A stretch of 64,000 nt of DNA, taken from assembly GCA_047345645.1 (NCBI GenBank), contig JBLEFH010000006.1; one strand, written 5' to 3'. The notes beneath the pieces are model-generated. The model made no database searches, was not told the origin of the DNA, and was given only the letters and a program-made list of their open reading frames with translations. The stretch's first letter is position 1. Each line of letters opens with the position of its first letter. Made by a program: the position numbers and the translations under genes. This DNA is from JBLEFH01 sp047345645 (GTDB lineage: Bacteria; Pseudomonadota; Alphaproteobacteria; Rhodobacterales; Rhodobacteraceae). Positions 8,346 through 16,608 of the stretch are shown piece after piece.

Positions 8346-8426
8346 GGGAGGGCTGGATTCGAACCAGCGTAGGGTTGCCCCGACGGATTTACAGTCCGTT
8401 GCATTTGACCGCTCTGCCACCTCCCC
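8341..8426 (-). tRNA. tRNA-Tyr (GTA)
   Basis: The minus strand folds as a complete 86-nt tRNA with encoded CCA. The acceptor arm GGGGAGG pairs with CCTCCCC, the discriminator is A, the anticodon stem-loop is CGGACTGTAAATCCG with anticodon GTA, and the T arm contains GGTTCGAATCC. A long variable arm (class II) agrees with tyrosine. It lies divergent from rlmB, about 110 bases away. Confidence 0.96.
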
Positions 8427-8536
8427 GGTGGTGCGTGGAGGGACTGATACGGGAGGTGCAAAGCGGCGTCAACAAGAGAAGTCCAAATTTTTGGGACTCG
8501 CTTGCACAAAGCGCCGCAATCGGTCACACCCGCGCT

Positions 8537-9319
8537 ATGGCACAGAAAAAACCTCAATGGGTGATCGACAAGGAGCGCAGCAAAGCCGGGCCGGAACGGG
8601 TTTGGCTGTTTGGCATCCATGCGGTGCGCGATGCGCTGATGAACCCGAACCGCAAGAAGCACCGTCTAATCCTCACGCTCAACGCGGCGAACAAGCTGGA
8701 GGACGCGCTGGCGGCCAGCCGGATGACGCCGGAGATCGCGGATGCGCGCAAATTCAACGCGCCGCTCGATCCGCAATCGGTACATCAGGGCGCGGCGGTG
8801 GAAGTCTCCCCGCTCGATTGGGGATCGGTGTCGGAGCTGTGCCGGATCGACAATGACGCGCCGCGGGTGCTGCTGCTCGACCGGGTGACGGACCCGCATA
8901 ATATCGGTGCGATTCTGCGCTCGGCGGAGGTGTTTGGCGCGCGGGCAGTCATTGCGCCGCATCGGCACAGTGCGCCGGAAACCGGGGCGCTGGCGAAAAC
9001 CGCCTCGGGCGCGCTGGAGCGGCAGCCCTATCTGCGGGTCAAGAACCTCGCCAACGCCATGAACGCGCTGAAAGAAATGGGCTATTTCATCCTCGGCCTC
9101 GATGGCGAGGCGGAGGAAACGGTGGCCGACGTTCTCGGCCAGCTTCCCGATGTGCCGCTGGCGCTCGCGCTTGGTGCGGAGGGTCCGGGGCTGCGGCAAC
9201 TGACCCGCGAGACCTGCCACAAACTCGGCCGCCTGCCCGCGCAAGGCAGCTTCGGCTCGCTCAATGTGTCGAACGCCGCCGCCGTCGCGCTCTATGCAAG
9301 CTTGCCGCGCGGCGCGTAA
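8537..9319 (+). CDS. rlmB: 23S rRNA 2'-O-methyltransferase, TrmH/SpoU family (RlmB)
   Basis: A 260-residue SPOUT methyltransferase that 2'-O-methylates 23S rRNA G2251 in the E. coli paralogue. An N-terminal substrate-binding domain (VWLFGIHAVRDALMNPNR, residues about 17-34) precedes the three SpoU motifs: DRVTDPHNIGAILRSAEVFG, ALGAEGPGLRQL and SLNVSNAAAVALY. The ATG at 8537 begins MAQKKPQWV. There is no recognisable Shine-Dalgarno sequence upstream, so it may be weakly translated or leaderless. The frame stays open upstream through the tRNA gene but is not coding there. Confidence 0.92.
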   Translation: MAQKKPQWVIDKERSKAGPERVWLFGIHAVRDALMNPNRKKHRLILTLNAANKLEDALAASRMTPEIADARKFNAPLDPQSVHQGAAVEVSPLDWGSVSELCRIDNDAPRVLLLDRVTDPHNIGAILRSAEVFGARAVIAPHRHSAPETGALAKTASGALERQPYLRVKNLANAMNALKEMGYFILGLDGEAEETVADVLGQLPDVPLALALGAEGPGLRQLTRETCHKLGRLPAQGSFGSLNVSNAAAVALYASLPRGA

Positions 9320-9360
9320 AGGCGCATCATTCCAGCATCATTTCGGAAACAGGGGCGCAG

Positions 9361-9786
9361 ATGGCTGATATTGATGAGATTCTCACCCGCACCAAAACGA
9401 TTGCGCTGGTCGGGTTTTCGCCCAAGCCCGAGCGGGCGTCCCATGCGGTCGGCCATTATCTCGCGCATCACGGCTATCGCGTGATCCCTATCAATCCCGG
9501 CATTGCGGGGGAGAAACACCTCGGCGAGATCACCTATGCGTCGCTCGCGGATATTCCGGATGAAATTCACGTGGATATGGTCGATATCTTCCGCCGCTCC
9601 GAGGATATTCCCCCCGTGGTCGGCGAAGCGCTCGCGGCCTTTCCCGATGGCGAAGGGCGAACGATCTGGATGCAGCTTGGGATCCAGAATGAAGAAGCGG
9701 CGCAGGTTGCCCGCGCCGCCGGTTGGGATGTGGTGCAGAACAAATGCACCAAGATCGAACATAAGCGCTTGGAGAAAAGCGGCTAA
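9361..9786 (+). CDS. CoA-binding domain protein (YccU-like)
   Basis: A 141-residue small Rossmann-fold protein of the CoA-binding/YccU family. The nucleotide or CoA loop is IALVGFSPKPERASHAVGHY (residues about 13-32), followed by GYRVIPINPG and a C-terminal QNKCTKIEH typical of the group. An AGGGG is well placed before the ATG. It lies 41 bases after rlmB and may be cotranscribed. Its cellular role is not established for the family. It ends flush against the convergent SIMPL gene with no space for a conventional terminator. Confidence 0.9.
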   Translation: MADIDEILTRTKTIALVGFSPKPERASHAVGHYLAHHGYRVIPINPGIAGEKHLGEITYASLADIPDEIHVDMVDIFRRSEDIPPVVGEALAAFPDGEGRTIWMQLGIQNEEAAQVARAAGWDVVQNKCTKIEHKRLEKSG

Positions 9787-10503
9787 TTACTCGATACCAT
9801 AGGTGATCTGGACCGTGCTGGAGATGGTGAGCTCGCCCGCCGCGATTGGTGTTTTCGCCGACGAATCTTCGGCCATCGCCATCCGTCCCACGGCCACCAC
9901 CGGCACCGGGCCGGAGCGCCCGCCGATATTAATGCTCTCCACATCGCCCAATGTCACACCCGCCGCTTCGGCGAGAAGCTCCGCCTTGCGGCGCGCATCG
10001 ACCACCGCCGCCTGCATTGCCTCGTCGCTGAGCGGCGCGCGGTCCTCGATGTCAAACCCGATATCCTGAATGTCATTCGCACCAAGGCTTGTCAGCGTGT
10101 CCAGCGTCTCGCCCATCGTGTCGATATCGCGCAGCCGGATCGCCAGCGTGTTCTGCGCCTCGTAGCCCTCAAGCTGCGGCTGGCTCCGTTCGGGGTAGCT
10201 ATAGACCGGGCCAAGGCGCAGCTGACTCGTCTGCATATCCTCGGGCGCGATCCCGGCCTCTTCCAGACCGCTGAAAATCTGCGACATTTTCTCCGCCGCC
10301 GCTTGCATGGCCGCCTCCGCTGTGTCCGCTTCCTCGCGCACGCCGAGACGAATGGTCGCGAAATCAGGGCTCGCGGTCACTTCACCCTCGCCGGTCACGC
10401 TGATAAGGCGCGGCGGGCTCTGCGGCGCGCTTTCCTGCGCAAAACCCGCAAAAGGCAGCGCAAGAAGCGCGACTGTAAGGGAAGATTTAACCAATTTTTT
10501 CAT
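9787..10503 (-). CDS. SIMPL domain (DUF541) periplasmic protein
   Basis: A 238-residue secreted protein. A signal peptide MKKLVKSSLTVALLALPFAGFAQ with likely cleavage after residue 22 or 23 is followed by one SIMPL/DUF541 domain: ISVTGEGEVTASPDFATIRLGV, then ALRLRDIDTMGETLDTL-like and DARRKAELLAEAAGVTLG motifs. Family members lie in the periplasm or outer membrane and are linked to envelope or oxidative stress. The molecular function is unknown. The stop codon touches the end of the CoA-binding gene. Confidence 0.9.
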   Translation of the reverse strand: MKKLVKSSLTVALLALPFAGFAQESAPQSPPRLISVTGEGEVTASPDFATIRLGVREEADTAEAAMQAAAEKMSQIFSGLEEAGIAPEDMQTSQLRLGPVYSYPERSQPQLEGYEAQNTLAIRLRDIDTMGETLDTLTSLGANDIQDIGFDIEDRAPLSDEAMQAAVVDARRKAELLAEAAGVTLGDVESINIGGRSGPVPVVAVGRMAMAEDSSAKTPIAAGELTISSTVQITYGIE

Positions 10504-10689
10504 AATGAGAACTCCTTATGCGGCGTCATCCTGCGCGCCCGGCCCGCCCTCGTCCACTCACCTTTTTGTCACATTTTTGGGGTTCTTCTGGCCATGAGCG
10601 ATGCCGCGATTTATAGTGCTGGGAAACGGTCCGTGACGTGGCCGAAAGAGGTAATCGGGCGGAGAACTGCCCGCGAGCAGAGGCTTATT

Positions 10690-11664
10690 ATGATTGCAAA
10701 ACGCACGCCGTTGATTCTGGCCACGCTCCTTGGAAGCGGGCTGACCGCCGCGCCGATGGTCCTCGCGCAGGATATGACACCGCGCGCCCGGCCCGCCGGG
10801 ATCAGCGCGCCTTCCGAACCGAGTGCGGAACCCGCTGCCGCGCCAGCCACCAGCGCCGCCTCGGCCAATCCCATCATGACACCGCGCGCTCGCACCTCGC
10901 CGCCAGCCCGGCCCGCTGCGTCTGCGAACTCGGGCAACCCCAGCACCGCCGGTTTGCGGCCCGAACCGCGCCCGGAGGATGCGGAAAGCGCGTCCGGGGA
11001 CGCTCCGGCGCAAGCGCCTTCCGGGTCGGTGAATATGGCCGATCTCGATGGCGGGCTGAAACCGCAAGCCCGGCCCGAAACCCGCGAGCGCCCGGAACCT
11101 GCGGAGGAAGAGACCCGCACCGCGTCGCTGACCCCAGTGCCTGACGGCGTGATGACACCGCGCGAGCGGACCGCCGCGATGCAGCGCCGGTGGGATGAGC
11201 AGCGCGAGCGCGCCTCGCGTCCGGCCTCGACCCCGCGTCCTGCGCCGCAGCCGGAACCGGAACCCGCGCCCGCACCGGCGCGCCAACCCGATCCGGCCCC
11301 GCGTCCCGCACCGACTCCGACACCGGCGCCGGCGCCAACCCCGGCTCCCGCTCCCGCGCCCACGCCGGCACCAACACCCGCCCCGACCCCGGCTCCGCAG
11401 CAGGCGACCCCTGCTCCGCAGCAGGCGACCCCTGCTCCGCAACAGCCCTCGCAACCCTCGGCGGGCAGCAATCGCGGGATTCGGATCATCGGGATCTTCG
11501 GCGGCTCCGGCGCGCGCCGCGCCATGTTGCGCATGCCCGACGGCAAATTCGTCCGGGTCGAGCCGGGCCAAACCGTCGGCGGCTGGACCGTGGCGGACAT
11601 CACCGCCAGCACGGTGCAGCTCACCGCCTCGGGCGGACGCAGCGCCACCCTCGGCCTGCAATAA
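10690..11664 (+). CDS. Secreted proline-rich protein with MTPRAR repeats and a C-terminal GspC/PilP-like module
   Basis: A 324-residue exported protein. The ATG at 10690 has AGAGG upstream and begins a signal peptide (to about AQ, residue 22). The middle is a low-complexity Pro/Ala/Arg region with dispersed copies of MTPRARP, MTPRART, LKPQARPE and MTPRERT, then a long (P-A/T)n tract at about residues 180-255 that would span the periplasm as an extended arm. The last 70 residues (RIIGIFGGSGARRAMLRMPD ... VRVEPGQTVGGWTV) resemble the small beta domain of type II secretion GspC or PilP proteins. No other secretion gene is nearby. Function is unknown; tethering or linking in the envelope is plausible. 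Confidence 0.8.
   Translation: MIAKRTPLILATLLGSGLTAAPMVLAQDMTPRARPAGISAPSEPSAEPAAAPATSAASANPIMTPRARTSPPARPAASANSGNPSTAGLRPEPRPEDAESASGDAPAQAPSGSVNMADLDGGLKPQARPETRERPEPAEEETRTASLTPVPDGVMTPRERTAAMQRRWDEQRERASRPASTPRPAPQPEPEPAPAPARQPDPAPRPAPTPTPAPAPTPAPAPAPTPAPTPAPTPAPQQATPAPQQATPAPQQPSQPSAGSNRGIRIIGIFGGSGARRAMLRMPDGKFVRVEPGQTVGGWTVADITASTVQLTASGGRSATLGLQ
11392..11445 (+). repeat. 21-bp tandem repeat inside the proline-rich gene
   Basis: Two exact copies of a 21-base unit (11392-11412 and 11413-11433), encoding APQQATP, are followed by a partial third copy with one change (11434-11445). In-frame units of seven codons let copy number vary without a frameshift. Confidence 0.85.
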
Positions 11665-11673
11665 TCGCAAATG

Positions 11674-11696
11674 CGCCGCCTCCGGGCGGCGTTTTC
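11674..11696 (+). terminator. Intrinsic terminator of the proline-rich gene
   Basis: CGCCGCC (11674-11680) pairs with GGCGGCG (11685-11691) across a short loop, followed by TTTTC. It begins ten bases after the stop codon. Confidence 0.75.
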
Positions 11697-11778
11697 ATGC
11701 CGCATCCGGCCCTTTGCGTGGCGCATGTCACAGACCTGCCGCGCGGGTCTGCTAGACTGCGGCGAAAAGGAGCGGCCC

Positions 11779-12816
11779 ATGCGAATCCTCAACTGGAATA
11801 TCGAATGGATGAACAACTGGTTCTCGGGCAATGCGGAGCCGGTCTGGGGAAGCAAACTCGCGCCTGATGATCCCGGCTCGCTCTGGCCCGATGAGGCGCG
11901 GGAGGTCGCGGGCCGCGTCGCCCGCGTGATCGGGAACATCGCGCCGGATCTCATCTGCCTTCAGGAAGGGCCGAGCGCGATTCAGGAGATGGGGCTCTTC
12001 ATCACCGATTTCCTCGATGACAACTATGAGGCGCTCATCGCCGCCGATGGCGGAGCCCAGAAAATGTATGTCCTGCGGCGCAAGGATGGCGGGATCGCGG
12101 CGATGGATTACGCCACCGACGAGGTGACGCGCGCCCTGCAAATCCCGTGGGACGCCGATGTGAATGGCGACATGATGCTGGAGGCGTATGACTTCACCCG
12201 CCTGCCCCTCGTCGTCGATATCGACCCCATTGGCAGCGCGCCGGTCCGGGTCGCCGTGATGCATGCCAAATCGAAATATGTGCATAACGGGCAAGCGAAA
12301 TATCTCGACCCGGCGACCCGGCAAAGCTTCATCGTCGAGGCGCTGGAGGCCCGCCGCCGCATCTCCGCCGAAGGGTTCATGATGCGGACCTATCTCGACG
12401 CGCTGGTCGCCAATGACCCCGAAGCGCGGGTGGTCGTCGCGGGTGATCTCAATGATGGCCCCGGCTCGGATCTCTTCGAGCGACACTATCTCACCCACAA
12501 CCTGACGGACATCCTGCTCGGCAGCACCTTCTACCCGGACCTGCTTTTCGATCACCCGCTCCTGCGCCATGTCGAAACGCCGTCCCTCTTCACCGCCCGT
12601 TTCGATGATTTCATCGACGGGGTGCAGGACCGCCCGCTTCTGCTCGATCATTTTCTGGTCTCACCGGGCCTGAAATCCCATGTCAGCAATGCCAGGATTG
12701 CCCATGAGATTTTCGATGCCGAGGTCGAGGGCAGCGGCCGCCGCCGCACCGAGCGGCCAAGCGATCACCGCCCGATCTGGCTCGATCTCGACGGCCCGCT
12801 GGCGGCCATGGTTTAA
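11779..12816 (+). CDS. Endonuclease/exonuclease/phosphatase family protein
   Basis: A 345-residue cytoplasmic protein of the EEP fold (exonuclease III, DNase I, inositol phosphatase). The diagnostic pieces are LNWNIEWMNNW at the N terminus (Asn metal site), ICLQEGPS (catalytic Glu), VVAGDLNDGP (the Asp-Asn pair) and PSDHRPIWLDLD at the C terminus (Asp-His pair). AGGAG stands 7 bases before the ATG. Substrate is unknown: nucleic acid, phospholipid or a small phosphoester are all possible. The stop codon overlaps the stop of the convergent mgtE gene. Confidence 0.88.
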   Translation: MRILNWNIEWMNNWFSGNAEPVWGSKLAPDDPGSLWPDEAREVAGRVARVIGNIAPDLICLQEGPSAIQEMGLFITDFLDDNYEALIAADGGAQKMYVLRRKDGGIAAMDYATDEVTRALQIPWDADVNGDMMLEAYDFTRLPLVVDIDPIGSAPVRVAVMHAKSKYVHNGQAKYLDPATRQSFIVEALEARRRISAEGFMMRTYLDALVANDPEARVVVAGDLNDGPGSDLFERHYLTHNLTDILLGSTFYPDLLFDHPLLRHVETPSLFTARFDDFIDGVQDRPLLLDHFLVSPGLKSHVSNARIAHEIFDAEVEGSGRRRTERPSDHRPIWLDLDGPLAAMV

Positions 12817-14195
12817 AGCAAGAGCACGCCCGCAAGCCCGAGGAAGGCGAAGAAACCGACCACATCGGTCACGGTGGTCACGAAGGTGCCGGAGGCCAGT
12901 GCCGGGTCCGCCCCGAATTTGTCGAGAACAATGGGGATGAGAATCCCCGCCAGCCCGGCGACGAAGAGGTTAATGACCATCGCCACGGCCAGCACCACGC
13001 CAAGCATCGGCATCCCGAACCAGATCGTGCCGATGATCCCGATAATGATCGCGAAGGCCGCGCCGTTCAAAAGCCCCACGATCCCTTCGCGGCGGATCAC
13101 CCGCCAGGCGTTGGTGCCCGTGAGATCGCGCGTTGCCAGACCGCGCACCGCGACGGTGAGCGACTGCGTGCCCGCATTCCCGCCCATGGAGGCGACAATC
13201 GGCATCAGCACCGCCAGCGCCACAATCGCCTGCAAAGTCGATTCGAACATCGAGATCACCAACGAGGCCACAATCGCCGTAATGAGGTTCACCGCCAGCC
13301 ACGGAAAGCGCAGGCGGGTCGTCTCCCAAATGCTGTCGGAAATCTCTTCATCGCCCACACCGGCGAGGCGCATCATGTCCTCTTCCGCTTCATCTTCAAG
13401 GACTTCCATCGCATCGTCGATGGTGATCACCCCGATCAGCCGCCCGTCCTCATCGACCACCGGGGCCGTGACCATGTGATACTGGTTGAACGCATAGGCC
13501 ACATCTTCCTGCCGCTGATCGACCGGGATGGTGCGGAAATCCTCGTCCATCAGATCGACCAGCTTGGCGTCGCGCGGCCGCGCCATGATCTGCCCAAGCT
13601 TGACCGACCCGAGGGGCCGCATCCGCTCATCCACGATATAGACCGAATAGAACTCGTCCGGCAGATCGTCATTGGCCCGAAGCGCGTCGATCGTATCGCC
13701 CACGGTCCAATGCGGCGGCGCCAGCACCAGCTCGCGCTGCATCATCCGGCCCGCCGTCTCCTCGGGATAGGTCAGCGATTGCTCGACGGCGACCCGGTCC
13801 GCCGCATCAAGCGCATCGAGGACATGCGCCTTGTCGGCGTCCTCCATATCCGCGATCAGGTAAACAACATCGTCGGTCTCAAGATCCTTGACCGCAGCGG
13901 AGAGGAGTTCCGGCGGCAGATCCTGCAAAATCTGGTCCCGCGCGCCCTCTTCCAGCTCCGACAGCACATCGCCGTCCAGATCCTCGCCCCAAAGCGTCAG
14001 CAGCTTGAGACGGTTTTCCTGATTCCACTGCTCCAGAAGGTCGGCGATATCCGCCGCATGCTCGCCATCAAGCAACGCCAGCAGCCGGTCGCGATCCTCA
14101 TTCTCAACCGCTTCCCAAATCGCCGCGACCGTCGCCGCTTTCAACTCATAGGCATCCGCATCTTCGATCACGTCGGCGAGGTCCATTTCACTCAT
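12813..14195 (-). CDS. mgtE: Magnesium transporter MgtE
   Basis: A 460-residue inner-membrane Mg2+ channel. The order is an N-terminal helical superhelix domain (about 1-140), a CBS-domain pair (about 145-265, including VYIVDERMRPLGSV and GVITIDDAMEVL), a plug helix and a C-terminal five-helix membrane domain with the pore motif MGGNAGTQS. The family closes when cytosolic Mg2+ binds the N and CBS domains. The last four bases overlap the EEP gene end in opposite orientation. A stable hairpin lies about 150 bases upstream of the start. Confidence 0.96.
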   Translation of the reverse strand: MSEMDLADVIEDADAYELKAATVAAIWEAVENEDRDRLLALLDGEHAADIADLLEQWNQENRLKLLTLWGEDLDGDVLSELEEGARDQILQDLPPELLSAAVKDLETDDVVYLIADMEDADKAHVLDALDAADRVAVEQSLTYPEETAGRMMQRELVLAPPHWTVGDTIDALRANDDLPDEFYSVYIVDERMRPLGSVKLGQIMARPRDAKLVDLMDEDFRTIPVDQRQEDVAYAFNQYHMVTAPVVDEDGRLIGVITIDDAMEVLEDEAEEDMMRLAGVGDEEISDSIWETTRLRFPWLAVNLITAIVASLVISMFESTLQAIVALAVLMPIVASMGGNAGTQSLTVAVRGLATRDLTGTNAWRVIRREGIVGLLNGAAFAIIIGIIGTIWFGMPMLGVVLAVAMVINLFVAGLAGILIPIVLDKFGADPALASGTFVTTVTDVVGFFAFLGLAGVLLL

Positions 14196-14340
14196 GGGCG
14201 ATTCTCCTGAAGGCGTTGGCGATGTTGGGCTGGGAACGGGACGTCCACGCGTCTTTTAGCAAAGGGATGGCGCTGTAGGAAGGTGGTTTTGGTGTGGCGG
14301 TGAAGAATTCACCTGCGACGTTTTGGATAGTTTTCGGGGT

Positions 14341-14372
14341 GGAGGGGCGGTGTTTTCGGGGAACCGCCCTCC
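14341..14372. other. Strong inverted repeat between the small membrane-protein gene and mgtE
   Basis: GGAGGGGCGGT (14341-14351) can pair with ACCGCCCTCC (14363-14372), leaving one bulged G and an 11-base loop. There is no T run on either strand, so it is not a standard intrinsic terminator. It lies in the 219-base gap upstream of mgtE on the minus strand and could be in the 3' end of the upstream transcript or the mgtE leader. The rest of the gap shows nothing recognisable. Confidence 0.6.
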
Positions 14373-14414
14373 TCTATTCAATCCGGCCCCGAAACGGGAA
14401 GATGCCTCAAAGCT

Positions 14415-14939
14415 CTAGCGTGCCAGCAACACGCGCCGCAGCGCAAACAGCGCGATGATCGGCAGACCGACCGCGATAAAAGCGGACCCGTCATTCAACG
14501 ACGCCCAGATGATGCCGATGAAACTCGCCGCAAGCATCAGCGCTGATTTTGCTCGAACGGACCCAGTACTGCGCGGGTCGTCTTGCCCCACAAATCCGCG
14601 CGGCGATGCCACCGTAAGGATCAGGCCGGTCAGAAAGATCGTGACGAGCACAGCGTGATAGGAAACGCCTTCAAGGCGCGCTGCACTATCGCTCGCACCA
14701 AACCGATATAGCCCGATGATCAACGGCGTGATCACAATCAGATGGAGATTGATCTCGAGGAAAATCGGATTGAAGGGCGCCCGTGCGCTCCGCAGGCCAA
14801 TCAAAACGAGAAGCGCGAGCGCGCATCCCGTCCAGCCTGCCGCCTCAAGATCGCCAGTGGCGCGCCAGATCGCCATAAACACCAAAGAAGGCAGCGCTTC
14901 GATGAGGTCGATTTGCCATGGTTTCAATCGGTCAGGCAT
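14415..14939 (-). CDS. Uncharacterised multi-pass membrane protein
   Basis: A 174-residue hydrophobic protein with about five or six membrane helices, including ALPSLVFMAIW, WTGCALALLVLIGL, INLHLIVITPLIIGLYRF, AVLVTIFLTGLILTV, ALMLAASFIGIIWA and AFIAVGLPIIALFAL. A short polar loop (SPRGFVGQDDPRSTGSVRAK) separates the last two pairs. I recognise no transporter or enzyme motif. Gene neighbours give no functional hint. The ATG at 14939 is the first Met of the frame. Confidence 0.75.
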   Translation of the reverse strand: MPDRLKPWQIDLIEALPSLVFMAIWRATGDLEAAGWTGCALALLVLIGLRSARAPFNPIFLEINLHLIVITPLIIGLYRFGASDSAARLEGVSYHAVLVTIFLTGLILTVASPRGFVGQDDPRSTGSVRAKSALMLAASFIGIIWASLNDGSAFIAVGLPIIALFALRRVLLAR

Positions 14940-15013
14940 AGCAAATCCTCATTTTCGCAGCGATCACCGGCTTATTTCAGAGCGCGAAGGCTACGCATCG
15001 CGCGGCCACACCC

Positions 15014-15643
15014 TCACTTCGTCCCAAACAGCCGGTCCCCCGCATCCCCAAGCCCCGGCATGATATAGCCGCGCGAGTCCAGCCCATCATCCAGCGCCGC
15101 CGTGACGATCCGCACGTCGGGATGCGCTTTGCTCAACGTCTCAACCCCCTCCGGGGCCGCCAGCAGCGCGAGGAAGCGGATGTCTTTCGCGCCCTGCTCT
15201 TTCAGCAAATCAATCGCCGCCGCCGCCGAGTTGCCGGTCGCCAGCATCGGGTCCACGGCGATGACGGGGCGGTCGGCCAGCTCCGACGGCACCTTGAAGT
15301 AATATTGCACCGGCTTCAGCGTTTCCTCATCCCGGTAGAGCCCGACAAAGCCGACGCGGGCCGAGGGGATCAGCTCCTGCACCCCGTCCAACAGCCCGTT
15401 TCCGGCCCGCAGAATCGAGATCAGCGCCAGTTTCTTGCCCTTGAGCGTCGGCGCTTCCATCTCGGTCATCGGCGTGTCGATCTGCTTGGTCGTCAGCGGC
15501 AGATCGCGCGTCACCTCATAGGCAAGCAGATGGCTGATCTCCTTGAGGAGCCGCCGGAACTCACTCGTCGAAGTGGATTTTTCCCGCATGATCGTGAGTT
15601 TATGCTGAACGAGCGGGTGATCGACGATGGTGAGATTTTTCAT
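15014..15643 (-). CDS. upp: Uracil phosphoribosyltransferase
   Basis: A 209-residue cytoplasmic enzyme that salvages uracil with PRPP to UMP; full family length. ISILRAGNGLLDG and the PRPP loop DPMLATGNSAAAAIDLL (about residues 131-147) are diagnostic, and GDAGDRLFGTK is the conserved C terminus. Its start codon overlaps the stop of add by four bases (ATGA). It is the last gene of the nucleoside salvage operon, where it can use uracil released by thymidine phosphorylase acting on deoxyuridine. Confidence 0.97.
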   Translation of the reverse strand: MKNLTIVDHPLVQHKLTIMREKSTSTSEFRRLLKEISHLLAYEVTRDLPLTTKQIDTPMTEMEAPTLKGKKLALISILRAGNGLLDGVQELIPSARVGFVGLYRDEETLKPVQYYFKVPSELADRPVIAVDPMLATGNSAAAAIDLLKEQGAKDIRFLALLAAPEGVETLSKAHPDVRIVTAALDDGLDSRGYIMPGLGDAGDRLFGTK

Positions 15644-16608
15644 GAGCTGAACTCCTTGCGCAAACGCGCCTTGGTTGCCTCATCACAGAAAGCCGCGTCA
15701 ATGGCGTTGAGGTTGATTTCGCGGAAATCCTCCTCCTCCCAGCCAAATGTCTCGCCAAGCTCGCGATATTCGCGACTCATCGTGGTGTCGAAATAGGGCG
15801 GATCATCGGTGGAGACGGTGACCTTCACGCCCGCTTCGCGGAGTTTCTGGATCGGGTGCTGCGCCATGGTCGGGAAGACGCCGAGGACGATGTTGGAGAC
15901 CGGGTTCACCTCCAGCACCACGCCCTCATCGGCGATCCGCTTGACGAGATCGTCCTCCTCGATCGCGCGCACCCCGTGGCCGATCCGGGCCGGGCGGATG
16001 TGATCGAGCGCGGCGGCCACCTCCGGCGCGCCGCGCCACTCGCCCGCATGAACCGTGATGCCCAAACCCGCCTCGCGCGCCTCGTCAAAGGCCATGGCGA
16101 AATCCTTCATCTCATACATGCGCTCTTCGCCGCCCATGCCGAATCCGGTCATGAAATCATCCGCATAGCGGGCTGAGAGCGCCGCCGTCTTGCGCGCGCG
16201 CTCCGCCCCGAAATTGCGGATGATGGTGGAAATGAGCCGCGTCTCGATGCCATGCGCGGCCTTGGCCGCCTCTGCGCCCTCGCGCATCGCGGCGAGATAA
16301 TCGGGAAACGCCCCCGGATCGCCATCGGCGTAAATATCCGGCGCGATGAACAGCTCTTGGTAAATCACGCCATGCTCGGCGGAGTGGCGCAGCACCTCCT
16401 CCACCAGATCGCGGAAATCCTCCGGCGTTTCCAGCATGGCCGAGGCCTTGCCGTAAGTTTCCAGAAAATCGGCGAAATCGACCCAGCGATAATTGCCCTT
16501 TTCATCGAAAATATCGCCAAGCTCGCGCTTTTTGGCCGCCGCTTTCTGGCGGATGAAATCAGGCGGCGCGGCGCCTTCCAGATGGCAATGCAGTTCGATT
16601 TTCTTCAC
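15640..16608 (-). CDS. add: Adenosine deaminase
   Basis: A 322-residue zinc amidohydrolase that deaminates (deoxy)adenosine to (deoxy)inosine. The metal motif HCHLEG is at the N terminus, HAGEW carries the catalytic Glu region, and STDDPPYF supplies the last Asp ligand. I place the start at the GTG at 16608, giving VKKIELHCHLEG. A GGAGAG lies upstream, and the GTGA overlap with the deoB stop repeats the spacing seen through the whole operon. The frame stays open upstream but only inside deoB. Confidence 0.93.
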   Translation of the reverse strand: MKKIELHCHLEGAAPPDFIRQKAAAKKRELGDIFDEKGNYRWVDFADFLETYGKASAMLETPEDFRDLVEEVLRHSAEHGVIYQELFIAPDIYADGDPGAFPDYLAAMREGAEAAKAAHGIETRLISTIIRNFGAERARKTAALSARYADDFMTGFGMGGEERMYEMKDFAMAFDEAREAGLGITVHAGEWRGAPEVAAALDHIRPARIGHGVRAIEEDDLVKRIADEGVVLEVNPVSNIVLGVFPTMAQHPIQKLREAGVKVTVSTDDPPYFDTTMSREYRELGETFGWEEEDFREINLNAIDAAFCDEATKARLRKEFSS

